Part shown: positions 1 to 9,210 of the stretch, piece after piece
Layout: each line of letters starts with the position of its first letter
How positions within the stretch are numbered: position 1 is the stretch's first letter
Origin: Pseudomonadales bacterium
GTDB lineage: Bacteria; Pseudomonadota; Gammaproteobacteria; Pseudomonadales; Azotimanducaceae
Length of the DNA stretch: 64,000 nucleotides
Reading direction: 5' to 3'
Assembly (NCBI GenBank): GCA_019634925.1
Contig: JAHCAL010000003.1
Location: forward strand, 186,001 to 250,000
The notes under the pieces: model-generated
The model's input: the letters and a program-made list of their open reading frames with translations, nothing else
Databases searched by the model: none
What the model was told of the DNA's origin: nothing
Made by a program: the position numbers and the translations under genes

Positions 1-222
1 GTGGCAACGCTGTTGAGTGAGCGGGACATCAGCATCGAGTCGGCACTGCAGCGTGCCCAGGCGATCCACGCCGAGTCGCAGAACGCGTGGGTGCCGATCG
101 TGATCGTGACCCAGCCGGTTGCCGAGCGGGTGATCCAGGAAGCGGTTGCCGCCGTCCAGGCACTGCCCGACGTCGTCGGCGAAGTGGTGCGGATCAGGGT
201 CGAAGATCTCGCCGATGCCTGA
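1..222 (+). CDS. hom: Homoserine dehydrogenase, C-terminal ACT domain (5' truncated by window edge)
   Basis: Only the last 73 codons are present; the reading frame is open to the first base, so the gene begins outside the window. The visible part matches the C-terminal ACT regulatory domain of homoserine dehydrogenase: a segment reading ERDISIES, then VPIVIVT, then ALPDVVGEVVRIRVE before the stop. This domain binds threonine in allosterically controlled family members; the NADPH-dependent catalytic part would lie upstream. The TGA stop overlaps the recJ start by 8 nt. In many gammaproteobacteria thrC follows hom, but here recJ follows directly. The assignment rests on a short domain, so a different ACT-domain protein is a remote alternative. 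Confidence 0.8.
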   Translation: MATLLSERDISIESALQRAQAIHAESQNAWVPIVIVTQPVAERVIQEAVAAVQALPDVVGEVVRIRVEDLADA

Positions 223-1933
223 GCCGGTCATCGTCGCCCGCGACGTGCCCGATACCGCAGGCGCGCTCGCTGAGACGCTGCCACCGCTGCTCGCGCGCAT
301 CTACGCCGCGCGTGGTGTGCGTGATCCCGGCGAACTCGATCGTTCGCTCGCCCGGCTGGCGCGCCCGGACGGACTCCGCGATGCCGACAAGGCGGCCGGG
401 CGGCTCGCCGAAGCGGTCATGCGCGGTGAGCGGATTCTCGTGATCGGCGACTTCGACGCGGACGGCGCAACGTCGGTTGCATTGTCGGTCTCGTTGCTGC
501 AGGCGTTCGGCGCCGCCGATGTCGGCTTCCTGGTGCCGAACCGGTTCGAATTCGGCTACGGGCTCTCGCCTGAGATCGTGGCGCTCGCGCTGCGCCAGTC
601 ACCCGGCCTGATGGTCACCGTGGATAATGGTGTGTCCAGCATCGCGGGTGTCGACGCCGCCAACGCGGCCGGCGTGGACGTGATCGTCACCGATCACCAC
701 CTGCCAGGGCGCGAGCTGCCCGCGGCGTATGCCATCGTGAATCCCAACGTTCCCGGCAGCACGTTCCCGAGCGGCAACCTCGCCGGCGTGGGTGTCGTGT
801 ACTACCTGCTCGGGCTGGTGCGGGCGCGCCTGCGTGACGCGGGCTGGTTCACAGATCGGGCAGCGCCCAATCTCGGCGACTGGCTGGACCTGGTCGCCCT
901 CGGGACCGTCGCCGACGTGGTGCCGCTCGACCGGATCAACCGGATCCTCGTACACCAGGGGCTCGCGCGCATGCGCGCCGGCCGCTGCCGGCCCGGCATC
1001 CGGGCGCTGGCGGAAGTCGCCGGGCGAACGCTCGCGCGCATCACCGAGCAGGATCTCGGCTACGCGCTCGGTCCGCGGCTGAACGCGGCCGGGCGGCTCG
1101 AGGACATGGCGATCGGGATCCGCTGCCTGCTCGAGACCGATGCGACGCGGGCGCGAACGCTCGCGCGCGCGCTCGACGAACTCAACGTCGCGCGCCGCGA
1201 ACTGGAGCGGGAGATGGTGCGTGACGCCGAACTGATCGTGGCGCAGCATGAGTCCCGGGTGAGCGCACGATACGGCATCTGCGTCTACGACCCCGGCTGG
1301 CACCAGGGCATCGTGGGGCTCGTCGCGAGCCGGCTGCGCGAGAAGATCGACCGCCCGGTCATTGCCTTCGCCGATGCGGGCGTGGTGGCGCCGGACGAAC
1401 TCAAGGGTTCGGCGCGCTCGATCGGTGCGCTGCACGTGCGCGACGCGCTCGACGCGGTGGCGGCCGGCCATCCCGGCATGCTGGTGCGGTTCGGCGGTCA
1501 CGCGATGGCGGCCGGGCTCGTCATCAAGCGCGTTCACTACGACCGTTTCGCGCGCGCATTCGATGCGGTAGTCGAACGGATGGTACCGGCAGCGGCGCTC
1601 ACCCGGACCCTGGAAACCGACGGGTCACTCGCGCCGTCGGCGTTGAACCTCGAGACGGCACGCCTGCTGCGCGATGCAGGACCCTGGGGGCAGGCATTTC
1701 CGGAGCCACTGTTCGACGACGAATTCGACGTGGTGAGCGAACGCGTGGTGGGGCAGGCGCATCTCAAGATGGTGCTGAAGCGTGACGGGCGGGTGGTGGA
1801 CGCAATCGCTTTCCGGCGCGGTCCGCTCGGCGGTGCACGCCGCGCGCGGATGGTCTACCGGCTTGCCGAGAACGACTACGGCTCGCCGGCGACACTGCAG
1901 CTGGTGGTGGAGCATATCGAGGCGTTGGCATAA
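215..1933 (+). CDS. recJ: Single-stranded-DNA-specific 5'-3' exonuclease RecJ
   Basis: RecJ degrades single-stranded DNA 5' to 3' in recombination, mismatch and base-excision repair. The 572-residue product is close to the usual 577. DHH-phosphoesterase motifs are visible: GDFDADG (D79, D81, D83), VDNG near residue 137, and the DHH triad itself at D160-H161-H162. The C-terminal DHHA1 motif RFGGHAMAAG is also intact. The ATG at 215 was chosen because it gives a normal N-terminus and overlaps the hom stop by 8 nt, implying translational coupling. The frame runs open further upstream inside hom, but that longer version would add residues unlike RecJ. prfB follows after 39 nt, a common neighbourhood (recJ-prfB-lysS). 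Confidence 0.95.
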   Translation: MPEPVIVARDVPDTAGALAETLPPLLARIYAARGVRDPGELDRSLARLARPDGLRDADKAAGRLAEAVMRGERILVIGDFDADGATSVALSVSLLQAFGAADVGFLVPNRFEFGYGLSPEIVALALRQSPGLMVTVDNGVSSIAGVDAANAAGVDVIVTDHHLPGRELPAAYAIVNPNVPGSTFPSGNLAGVGVVYYLLGLVRARLRDAGWFTDRAAPNLGDWLDLVALGTVADVVPLDRINRILVHQGLARMRAGRCRPGIRALAEVAGRTLARITEQDLGYALGPRLNAAGRLEDMAIGIRCLLETDATRARTLARALDELNVARRELEREMVRDAELIVAQHESRVSARYGICVYDPGWHQGIVGLVASRLREKIDRPVIAFADAGVVAPDELKGSARSIGALHVRDALDAVAAGHPGMLVRFGGHAMAAGLVIKRVHYDRFARAFDAVVERMVPAAALTRTLETDGSLAPSALNLETARLLRDAGPWGQAFPEPLFDDEFDVVSERVVGQAHLKMVLKRDGRVVDAIAFRRGPLGGARRARMVYRLAENDYGSPATLQLVVEHIEALA

Positions 1934-1972
1934 ACTGCCGCGTTTTCCGGGCTCGAGGTCTGCGTACGCTCC

Positions 1973-3071
1973 ATGGCCGAAATCACCACGATTCGCGAAC
2001 GGATCAGGAACCTGAAGGAGCGGGACGAATCGCTCAGGGGGTACCTTTGACCATCCCGGCAAGACGCATCGGCTCGAGGAAGTCGAGCTCGAACTCGCCG
2101 ACCCCAAGGTGTGGGACGATCAGGACCGCGCGCGCGAACTGAACAAGGAGCGCGCTGCGCTCGAGAACGTCGTGCGCGGGCTTGCCAGGCTGACCGCCGC
2201 GCTGGCTGACGTCGACGAGCTCGCGGAGCTCGCGGCGGCGGACGAAGACCGCGCGGCGCTCGATGACGTCGAGCGCGAGCTGGACGGACTCGAAGCCGAA
2301 CTGGCGACGCTGGAGTTCCAGCGCATGTTCCAGGGCGAGACCGACGACGCCAATGCGTATCTCGAGATCCAGGCCGGTTCCGGTGGCACCGAGGCGCAGG
2401 ACTGGGCCGAGATGCTGCTGCGCATGTACCTGCGCTGGGCCGAAAAACGCGGCTTCACGGCCGAGATCACGGAACTCTCCGAAGCGGAAATCGCGGGTAT
2501 CAAGAGTGCGACCGTGCAGGTCAGCGGACCCTATGCGTTCGGCTGGCTGCGCACCGAGACCGGTGTGCACCGGCTGGTGCGGAAGTCGCCGTTCGATTCC
2601 GGCAATCGCCGCCACACCTCGTTTGCGTCGGTGTTCGTGTCTCCCGAGATCGACGACGATATCGAGATCGAGATCAATCCGGCGGACGTCAGGACCGACA
2701 CCTACCGTGCGAGCGGCGCCGGCGGCCAGCACGTGAACCGGACCGACTCGGCGGTGCGCCTCACGCACATTCCGACCAATACGGTAGTGCAGTGCCAGAG
2801 CGAACGTTCCCAGCACAAGAACCGGGACAAGGCGTGGAAACAGCTGCGCGCCAAGCTCTATGAACTCGCGATCCTGAAACGGCGTGCGGAGCAGCAGCTG
2901 ATCGAGGAATCCAAGGCGGACATCGGCTGGGGCAGCCAGATCCGCTCCTACGTACTCGACCAGTCGCGGATCAAGGATCTGCGTACCGGCGTGGAACGCA
3001 GCGATCCCGGCAACGTGCTGGACGGCGATCTGGACGACTTCATCGAGGCGAGCCTGAAGGCTGCGCTGTAG
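1973..3071 (+). CDS. prfB: Peptide chain release factor 2, programmed +1 frameshift
   Basis: RF2 terminates translation at UGA and UAA. The gene is in two frames: 25 codons from the ATG at 1973 end at an in-frame TGA (2048-2050), and reading resumes one base later at GAC (2049-2051) to the TAG at 3069-3071. The joined product is 365 residues, the same length as E. coli RF2. The stop-recognition tripeptide SPF (in [16 protein letters not shown]) and the peptidyl-tRNA hydrolysis motif GGQ (in [11 protein letters not shown]) are both present. The usual internal Shine-Dalgarno and slippery site are intact (separate entry). Start context is weak: GAGGT lies 14 nt upstream of the ATG. lysS starts 10 nt downstream, so the two are probably co-transcribed. 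Confidence 0.96.
2036..2051 (+). promoter_or_regulatory. prfB autoregulatory +1 frameshift site
   Basis: AGGGGG (2036-2041) acts as an internal Shine-Dalgarno element three bases before the slippery CTT (2045-2047). The CTT is followed by TGA (2048-2050) and C (2051), the poor UGAC termination context. This matches the E. coli prfB site except that the codon before CTT is TAC rather than TAT. When RF2 is scarce, ribosomes pause at the UGA, slip from CUU to UUU and make full-length RF2; when RF2 is plentiful they terminate after 25 codons. The layout is seen directly; the mechanism is established for E. coli. Confidence 0.95.
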
Positions 3072-3081
3072 CGGGACGGGT

Positions 3082-4566
3082 ATGAGCGACGACAACGACA
3101 TCATCCGGGTTCGACGCGAGAAGCTGGCCCGCTGGCGCAGCGCCGGCCGGGCCTATCCGAACGACTTCCGGCGCGACGCGCTGGCAGCCGATCTGCACAC
3201 GCGCTGCGCGGAGCTCGACAAGACGGCGCTCGAAACGGCGGGCATCGAGGCGGCGGTGGCGGGCCGGGTGATGCTGCGCCGGGTCATGGGCAAGGCGAGC
3301 TTCATCACGCTGCAGGACACGAGCGGCCAGATCCAGTGTTACCTGCGTGGCGAAGACGTCGGCGCGGACGCCTACCAGGCGTTCCTCGACCTCTGCGACA
3401 TCGGCGACATCGTGGGCATCCGCGGCGTCATGATGCGGACCAACAAAGGCGAGCTCTCGGTGCACGCGATGCACTTCGAGCTGCTCAACAAGACGCTCCG
3501 GCCGCTGCCGGAGAAGTACCACGGCCTTACCGATCAGGAGGTCAAGTACCGGCAGCGCTACCTCGACCTCATCATGAACCCGCAGTCGCGGCGCGTGTTC
3601 GAGACCCGCACGCGCGCGATCGGCGCGATCCGCACATTCTTCGTCGAGCGCGGCTTTCTCGAAGTCGAAACGCCGATGATGCAGATCATTCCGGGCGGTG
3701 CGACGGCGCGGCCGTTCATCACCCATCACAACGCGCTCGACCTGGAACTCTACCTGCGGATCGCGCCGGAGCTGTACCTCAAGCGGCTGACGGTCGGCGG
3801 GTTCGAGCGGGTGTTCGAGATCAACCGTAACTTCCGCAACGAAGGGCTGTCCACCCGGCACAACCCCGAGTTCACCATGCTCGAGTTCTACTGGGCCTAT
3901 GCGGACTACCGGGACCTCATGGACCTGACCGGGGTCCTCTTCGAGGAACTCGCGCGCGGCGTGCTGGGGAGCAGCCAGGTCACTTACCAGGGCCAGCCGC
4001 TCGACTTCGGCAAGCCGCCCGAGCGGATGACGATGGCCGAGTCGGTCGCCCGCCATCTGGCGCTCACGCCGCGCGAGGTCGAGGATCCGGAGCGGCTGGC
4101 CGATCTTCTGCGCGGCATGAACCTGCCGGTCTCGGCCGATTGGGGCGTGGGACGCCTGCAGATGGAGCTGTTCGAAGCCCGCGTCGAGGACAAGCTGCAG
4201 CAGCCGACCTTCATCACCCAGTACCCGGCCGAGGTCTCGCCGCTGTCGCGTCGCAACGACCGGAACCCCGATCTGGCGGACCGCTTCGAGCTGTTCGTCG
4301 CCGGGCGCGAGATCGCCAACGGCTTCTCGGAGCTGAACGATCCGGAGGACCAGGCCGAGCGGTTCCGGCACCAGGCTGCGCTCAAGAGCGGCGGCGATCT
4401 GGAGGCCATGCACTATGACCAGGATTACGTGACCGCACTCGAATACGGATTGCCGCCCACCGCCGGAGAAGGGATCGGGATCGACCGGCTGATCATGCTG
4501 CTGACCGACTCGGCCTCGATCCGTGACGTGCTGCTGTTCCCGCTGATGCGCCCGCGCGATGGCTGA
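3082..4566 (+). CDS. lysS: Lysyl-tRNA synthetase, class II
   Basis: Charges tRNA-Lys with lysine in the cytoplasm. The 494-residue product has an N-terminal OB-fold anticodon-binding domain (around residues 50-150, including the segment [18 protein letters not shown]) and a class II catalytic domain. Motif 2 is seen as [14 protein letters not shown] and motif 3 as [12 protein letters not shown] near the C-terminus. The ATG at 3082 gives the family-typical start and lies 10 nt after prfB. The stop overlaps the ung start by 8 nt. recJ-prfB-lysS is a widely conserved order in gammaproteobacteria. Confidence 0.96.
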   Translation: MSDDNDIIRVRREKLARWRSAGRAYPNDFRRDALAADLHTRCAELDKTALETAGIEAAVAGRVMLRRVMGKASFITLQDTSGQIQCYLRGEDVGADAYQAFLDLCDIGDIVGIRGVMMRTNKGELSVHAMHFELLNKTLRPLPEKYHGLTDQEVKYRQRYLDLIMNPQSRRVFETRTRAIGAIRTFFVERGFLEVETPMMQIIPGGATARPFITHHNALDLELYLRIAPELYLKRLTVGGFERVFEINRNFRNEGLSTRHNPEFTMLEFYWAYADYRDLMDLTGVLFEELARGVLGSSQVTYQGQPLDFGKPPERMTMAESVARHLALTPREVEDPERLADLLRGMNLPVSADWGVGRLQMELFEARVEDKLQQPTFITQYPAEVSPLSRRNDRNPDLADRFELFVAGREIANGFSELNDPEDQAERFRHQAALKSGGDLEAMHYDQDYVTALEYGLPPTAGEGIGIDRLIMLLTDSASIRDVLLFPLMRPRDG

Positions 4567-5257
4567 GAGCCAGGTCCGCCTCGAGCCCAGCTGGAAGGCG
4601 GCGCTCGCGGACCAGTTCGAGCAGCCCTACATGCGCGCGCTGCGTGAATTCCTGGCCGACGCAAAGCGTGCGCGCCGCGCGATCTATCCACCGGGCGAAC
4701 GCATCTTCGCGGCGCTGGACCTGTGTCCGCTGCCCGCGGTCAAGGTGGTCATCATCGGTCAGGATCCCTACCACGGACCCGGCCAGGCCCATGGGCTCTG
4801 TTTTTCGGTGCTGCCCGGCGTCCCGCAGCCGCCGTCGCTGGTCAACATCTTTCGCGAGATCAACGACGATCTCGGTACCCCGACGCGGCGCCTCGATCTC
4901 GAGCACGGCTGCCTCGAGCCGTGGGCGCGCCAGGGGGTGCTGCTCCTGAACGCGGTGCTCACCGTGGAGCACGGTCGTGCTGGCTCGCACCAGGGCCGCG
5001 GCTGGGAGCGATTCACCGACCGGATCGTCGAAATCCTGAACGAATCGCGTGATCACCTGGTATTCATGCTGTGGGGCGCCTATGCGCAGCGCAAGGGCGC
5101 GATCGTGGATCGCGCGCGGCACTTTGTCCTCGCGGCGCCCCATCCGTCGCCGCTCTCGGCGCATCGTGGCTTTTTCGGCTGCCGGCATTTTTCGGCCGCG
5201 AACCACTACCTCGAGACGCATGGCAGAACACCGATCGACTGGTTCGACGTCTCCTGA
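4559..5257 (+). CDS. ung: Uracil-DNA glycosylase, family 1
   Basis: Removes uracil from DNA to start base-excision repair. The 232-residue product carries the catalytic water-activating motif [13 protein letters not shown] (Asp69) and the C-terminal [14 protein letters not shown] motif with the transition-state histidine. Both are nearly identical to E. coli Ung. The ATG at 4559 overlaps the lysS stop (ATGGCTGA), suggesting translational coupling to lysS. An 89-nt gap follows before the next operon; I saw no convincing terminator or promoter in it. Confidence 0.96.
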   Translation: MAESQVRLEPSWKAALADQFEQPYMRALREFLADAKRARRAIYPPGERIFAALDLCPLPAVKVVIIGQDPYHGPGQAHGLCFSVLPGVPQPPSLVNIFREINDDLGTPTRRLDLEHGCLEPWARQGVLLLNAVLTVEHGRAGSHQGRGWERFTDRIVEILNESRDHLVFMLWGAYAQRKGAIVDRARHFVLAAPHPSPLSAHRGFFGCRHFSAANHYLETHGRTPIDWFDVS

Positions 5258-5346
5258 ACGAGGCTGTCCGGCGAGCCCGGGCGCGGCTTCAGGGCGGTCC
5301 CGCTTTGTGTCACTATCCGCTGCTTGCGTAAGCGCGGAGGACAGGC

Positions 5347-6138
5347 GTGATGATCGAATCGAACACCGACAAGCTGCTCGTGGAGCTGCGCGGCCACACG
5401 GCACTCGTCACCATCAACAACCCGCCCGCCAATACCTGGGACGAGGACAGCCTTGCCGGGCTGGAAGCACTCATCGCGCGCTGCAATGCCGCACCCGAGG
5501 TCTATGCGATCGTCATCTGTGGTCAGGGTGACAAGTTCTTTTCCGCCGGCGCGGATCTCAAGCTCTTCGCGAGCGGCGACAAAGCCGTCGCGGCGACGAT
5601 GGCGGCGCGCTTCGGTGCCGCGTTCGAAGCGCTGGCAGCCTTCCGCGGCGTCAGCATCGCCGCGATAAACGGCTACGCCATGGGCGGCGGACTCGAATGT
5701 GCGCTCGCCTGTGACATCCGCATCGCCGAGACGCAGGCCCAGATGGCGCTGCCGGAGGCGACCGTCGGTCTGCTGCCCTGCGGCGGCGGCACCCAGAATC
5801 TCTCGTGGGTCGTGGGAGAGGGTTGGGCCAAGCGCATGATCCTCTGCGGCGAACGGGTCGATGCCGCCACTGCACTGCGCATCGGACTCGTCGAGGAAGT
5901 GGTCGATACCGGGCAGGCACTCGGACGCGCGCTCGCGCTGGCCGAGTCGGTGGGGCGGCAGAGCCCGCCGGCGGTCGCGGCGTGCAAGACGCTCATCCAG
6001 CGCGCCCGCCACGGCACCGTCGGTGCCGCCTACAGCGCGGAACGCGAGGCGTTCGTGAAGCTGTTCGATACCCGCGATCAGCGCGAAGGGGTGAATGCCT
6101 TCCTCGGCAAGCGGGCCCCCGAGTGGGTCAACGGCTGA
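5347..6138 (+). CDS. Enoyl-CoA hydratase (crotonase family)
   Basis: Crotonase-fold protein of 263 residues. The two acid/base glutamates of true enoyl-CoA hydratases are both kept, spaced 20 residues apart: E117 (in GGGLECALACD) and E137 (in LPEATVG). The oxyanion-hole segments FFSAGADLKLF and NGYAMGGGLE are also present. The GTG at 5347 follows GGAGG (5336-5340) by 6 nt; an ATG at 5350 is an equally good start one codon later. The next two genes encode 3-hydroxyisobutyryl-CoA hydrolase and 3-hydroxyisobutyrate dehydrogenase, so the likely substrate is methacrylyl-CoA from valine. That is inference from context; short-chain 2-enoyl-CoAs in general are possible. Confidence 0.85.
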   Translation: MMIESNTDKLLVELRGHTALVTINNPPANTWDEDSLAGLEALIARCNAAPEVYAIVICGQGDKFFSAGADLKLFASGDKAVAATMAARFGAAFEALAAFRGVSIAAINGYAMGGGLECALACDIRIAETQAQMALPEATVGLLPCGGGTQNLSWVVGEGWAKRMILCGERVDAATALRIGLVEEVVDTGQALGRALALAESVGRQSPPAVAACKTLIQRARHGTVGAAYSAEREAFVKLFDTRDQREGVNAFLGKRAPEWVNG

Positions 6139-6155
6139 GCGAGGGGCACGCGATC

Positions 6156-7304
6156 ATGGCGACCGAGTCGACCGCACCGATCAACGACGCTGGTGCGCCG
6201 CTGCTGCTCTTCGAGCACGCGACCGCGTCCGGCCATGTCCTGGCGGAAGCCCGGCTCAATGCCGAGGCTACGCTCAACTCGCTCAGTCTCGAGATGATCG
6301 ACATCCTGACGCCGGCGCTCGCCCGCTGGGTCGCCGATGCGCGTGTGGTGGCCGTGCTACTGACCGGTGCCGGTGAGCGCGCCTTCAGCGCCGGCGGCGA
6401 CATCCAGGCACTGTACCGGGCGATGGTGCGCAACCATGCCGCCGGCAGTGCCGTGGATCGGTATCCGTACGAGTTCTTCGAGCGCGAATACCGGCTCGAC
6501 TATCGCTTGCACACCTGTCCCAAACCGGTCATCGCGCTCGGCCACGGGATCGTCATGGGCGGCGGCCTCGGCATCTTTTCCGGTGCACGCTTCCGCATCG
6601 TGACCGAGAAATCCCGGATCGCCCTGCCGGAGATCACGATCGGCCTGTTCCCCGATGCGGGCGCGACGCTGCTGCTCGGACGGCTCGCACCTGCCGTCGC
6701 GACGTTCATCGCCATGACCGGGAGCCACCTGAACGGCGCGGACGCGGTCGCCACCGGGATCGCGACCCATGCGGTCGCGGCGGCAGCGCGCGGCGCGGTG
6801 CGTGATGCGTTGCTCGCCGCCGATTGGACCGGGCGGACGGACGGCGACCGCGAAGTCGCCGCGGGAGCGCTCGCGGCTTTGCCTGTCGCGGACCTGCCGG
6901 CCCGCCAGATCGACGACCTGCCGGAGACGCTCGCTGCCGACGGATCGCTGCACGAGGTGGTCGCGCGGATCGAAGCCCTCGGCGGTCGCAGCCGCTGGAT
7001 CGACAACGGTATCGCGACCATGCGGCGCGGCTGTCCCGCGTCGCTGGGTATCGTGGTCGCGCAACTGCAGCGGGCGCGCGGCCTGGGACCCGCGGAAGCG
7101 TTCCGCCTCGAGATGATCATCGCGACCCAATGCGCCGATCACCGCGACTTCGCCGAGGGCGTGCGGGCGCTGTTGATCGACAAGGACAACGCGCCGCGCT
7201 GGCAGCACGCCGGGCTTGCCGCGTTGCCGGACGACTACGTGGCCGCGCACCTCCGGGCGCCGTGGCCGGTGAATCCCCTGCACGACCTGGAGACCTCGAC
7301 ATGA
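6156..7304 (+). CDS. 3-hydroxyisobutyryl-CoA hydrolase-type protein
   Basis: A 382-residue member of the longer ECH_2 branch of the crotonase superfamily. Visible family marks are SAGGDIQALY near residue 78, FFEREYRLDY near 107, GGGLGIFSGARFRI near 135, and the catalytic pair E159 (ALPEITIG) and D167 (LFPDAGA). The tail motif DFAEGVRALLIDKDNAPRW is typical of 3-hydroxyisobutyryl-CoA hydrolases and not of true hydratases. It should release 3-hydroxyisobutyrate and CoA in valine breakdown. The ATG at 6156 was chosen because it lies 17 nt after the preceding stop; upstream in-frame sequence belongs to the previous gene. Its stop overlaps the next start by 4 nt (ATGA). Some annotations would call this a plain enoyl-CoA hydratase/isomerase. 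Confidence 0.85.
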   Translation: MATESTAPINDAGAPLLLFEHATASGHVLAEARLNAEATLNSLSLEMIDILTPALARWVADARVVAVLLTGAGERAFSAGGDIQALYRAMVRNHAAGSAVDRYPYEFFEREYRLDYRLHTCPKPVIALGHGIVMGGGLGIFSGARFRIVTEKSRIALPEITIGLFPDAGATLLLGRLAPAVATFIAMTGSHLNGADAVATGIATHAVAAAARGAVRDALLAADWTGRTDGDREVAAGALAALPVADLPARQIDDLPETLAADGSLHEVVARIEALGGRSRWIDNGIATMRRGCPASLGIVVAQLQRARGLGPAEAFRLEMIIATQCADHRDFAEGVRALLIDKDNAPRWQHAGLAALPDDYVAAHLRAPWPVNPLHDLETST

Positions 7305-8203
7305 CCCTGAAGATCGGTTTCGTGGGGCTCGGCAACATGGGCGGACCGATGGCGCGCAACCTGGTGGCGGCCGGGTTCGAGGTGCGGGTCTTCGATCTGC
7401 TGCCGGCCCTGGTCGAGAGTGTCGCCGGGGCTCGCGGTGCGCCGACCGCTGCCGCGTGTGCGACCGGTGTCGACCTGTTGATCAGCATGTTGCCGGCGGG
7501 CCGGCATGTGGAAGGGCTCTATCTCGGCGCCGATGGCGTGCTGGCGAGCGCGGACCCCGGCACCCTGCTGGTCGACTGCAGCACGATCGACCCGGCGAGC
7601 GCACGCAAGGTTGCGGCGGCCGCCGCGGAACGCGGTTTCGAGATGCTGGATGCCCCGGTATCCGGTGGAACCGGCGGCGCGGAAGCCGGGACACTCACGT
7701 TCATCGTCGGCGGCAGTGCGGGCGCGCTCGCTCGCGCGCGGCCCGCGCTCGAGGCCATGGGCCGCAACATCTTCCATGCCGGCGCGAACGGGGCAGGCCA
7801 GATCGCGAAGATCTGCAACAACATGCTGCTCGCGATCCTCATGAGCGGAACCGCCGAAGCGCTCGCGCTCGGCGTCCGGAACGGCCTCGATCCGACGACG
7901 CTCTCGGAGATCATGAAACAGTCGTCCGGCGGCAACTGGGCGCTCAACGTCTACAATCCGTATCCCGGCGTGATGCCGACTGCGCCGGCGTCGCGCGGGT
8001 ACGCCGGCGGGTTCATGGTCGAACTCATGAACAAGGACCTGGGGCTCGCCATCGCGACCGCGGAACAGTCGGGCAGTGCGGTCCCGATGGGCGCGCTGGC
8101 GCGCAATCTCTACCGCATGCACGAACACACGCACGAAGCGGGTCGCTTCGACTTCTCGAGCATCCAGTGGCTCTACGACCCGGCGCTCAAGGCGCGCGAC
8201 TGA
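7301..8203 (+). CDS. mmsB: 3-hydroxyisobutyrate dehydrogenase
   Basis: NAD-dependent oxidation of 3-hydroxyisobutyrate to methylmalonate semialdehyde in valine catabolism. The 300-residue product opens with the Rossmann motif GFVGLGNMGGPMARN (residues 6-20). It also has the substrate-binding segment DAPVSGGTGGAEAGTL (residues 117-132) and the catalytic lysine K170 with N174 in GAGQIAKICNNM. The start overlaps the hydrolase stop by 4 nt, tying it to the same operon. No methylmalonate-semialdehyde dehydrogenase (mmsA) follows, so the last step must be encoded elsewhere. Related beta-hydroxyacid dehydrogenases (for example tartronate semialdehyde reductase) are the alternative, but the context favours mmsB. 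Confidence 0.9.
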   Translation: MTLKIGFVGLGNMGGPMARNLVAAGFEVRVFDLLPALVESVAGARGAPTAAACATGVDLLISMLPAGRHVEGLYLGADGVLASADPGTLLVDCSTIDPASARKVAAAAAERGFEMLDAPVSGGTGGAEAGTLTFIVGGSAGALARARPALEAMGRNIFHAGANGAGQIAKICNNMLLAILMSGTAEALALGVRNGLDPTTLSEIMKQSSGGNWALNVYNPYPGVMPTAPASRGYAGGFMVELMNKDLGLAIATAEQSGSAVPMGALARNLYRMHEHTHEAGRFDFSSIQWLYDPALKARD

Positions 8204-8230
8204 GGGCCGGGCGGCGCCATTTGGTCAGCG

Positions 8231-8269
8231 GGTCAGTCCGGCAGGTCGGTCCAGCCGGTCAGTCCAGCG
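8231..8269. repeat. 13-bp tandem repeat, three copies, at the ygfZ 3' end
   Basis: Three consecutive 13-bp units (8231-8243, 8244-8256, 8257-8269) of the form GGTC(A/G)GTCC(A/G)GCN, preceded by a partial unit (8223-8230). The array fills most of the 55-bp gap between the convergent mmsB and ygfZ genes. The last unit contains the ygfZ stop codon (complement of 8259-8261). Because 13 is not a multiple of three, copy-number change would shift the ygfZ C-terminus. I saw no terminator hairpin here. Confidence 0.85.
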
Positions 8270-9146
8270 GGCCGAACGCCGTGCCGGCGCAGTCCAGGGG
8301 GTAGGTGGTCTCGTCCTGTACCACGGCGAGCGCGACGCCCGCGCTGGCGGCGTCGCCACGCCGCGCACTCTGCAGCACGATTGCGCGCCCGCGCCCGTTG
8401 GTGTCCACCAGCGTGTCACCGGGCGCCGGCCGCGCGGGGCCGCGCCAGTGCAGGCGCATGAGGTGTCGCTTGACCTGGCCGCGGTGCTGCGCGCGCGCGA
8501 CGATTTCCTGGCCGAGATAACAGCCCTTGGCAAAATCGACGGCACCGAGTGCCGGCAGGTCGAGCATCTGCGGCAGGAACTGATCGCTGGTGGGCGCCGA
8601 GACCAGCGGCAGACCGGCCATGATCAGTTCGTCGTCCCATGCCTCGGCGCTGCGGTGGGGCTGGTTCGCCCAGGCCGTCTCGGCCGCGCCCAGGTCTTCC
8701 GCCAGCAGCAGCCGTCGGCGTGCGTCGATCGGCATGCCGGGTGCGTCCGCTCCCCACCCGGCGAAGACCAGGCAGTCGTCGCGGCGGTCGACGAGCCGGG
8801 TTCGGGAGAAACGCAGGTAGATCCGCAGCATCGATTCGAGGCCGTCCAGCAGCGATGCGTGAACGACGAAGCGCACCCGCTCCGCATCGGGTGCGGTGAC
8901 CCAGCCGTTCACCACCACGCGACCCTTCAGATTGCAGACTGCCGCAGCCTGAAACCGGTCACCGGGTAGCGCCAGCGCGTCGCAGGTCAGGTAGCCCTGC
9001 AGGAACCGACGGACGTCGCTGCCGACGAATTCGGCGACGCGCAGGTCGGGTACGTACGCGAACCCGCGCGGCTCCGTGGCATCGGCCGGTCCGGCGGCCG
9101 CGGAGGTCGATGCGCGGATAAAGTTCTGCCATGCCGCGTGGAGCAT
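8259..9146 (-). CDS. ygfZ: Folate-binding protein YgfZ (tRNA-modifying / Fe-S maintenance)
   Basis: YgfZ is a GcvT-like tetrahydrofolate-binding protein needed for the activity of some Fe-S enzymes, including the tRNA methylthiotransferase MiaB. The diagnostic motif KGCYLGQEIVAR is present, with the conserved cysteine, and LQGYLTCDAL near the N-terminus fits the family. The frame is open to 9254, but the first 36 residues of that version are arginine-rich and unlike YgfZ. The ATG at 9146 is therefore preferred (295 residues; E. coli 326). No clear ribosome-binding site is visible, so the start is uncertain. The gene is divergent from sdhE, the usual arrangement. Confidence 0.88.
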   Translation of the reverse strand: MLHAAWQNFIRASTSAAAGPADATEPRGFAYVPDLRVAEFVGSDVRRFLQGYLTCDALALPGDRFQAAAVCNLKGRVVVNGWVTAPDAERVRFVVHASLLDGLESMLRIYLRFSRTRLVDRRDDCLVFAGWGADAPGMPIDARRRLLLAEDLGAAETAWANQPHRSAEAWDDELIMAGLPLVSAPTSDQFLPQMLDLPALGAVDFAKGCYLGQEIVARAQHRGQVKRHLMRLHWRGPARPAPGDTLVDTNGRGRAIVLQSARRGDAASAGVALAVVQDETTYPLDCAGTAFGPLD

Positions 9147-9210
9147 TTCTGCTGGAATTCCGTATCGTGATGGGCGATTGTTGCGCGCCGGCCGACGGGT
9201 GTCGAGGTCT

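Noticed and set aside
1973..2050. Apparent 25-codon truncated ORF before prfB, suggesting a pseudogene
   Set aside because: The AGGGGG-TAC-CTT-TGA-C layout is the functional RF2 frameshift site, so the gene is intact.
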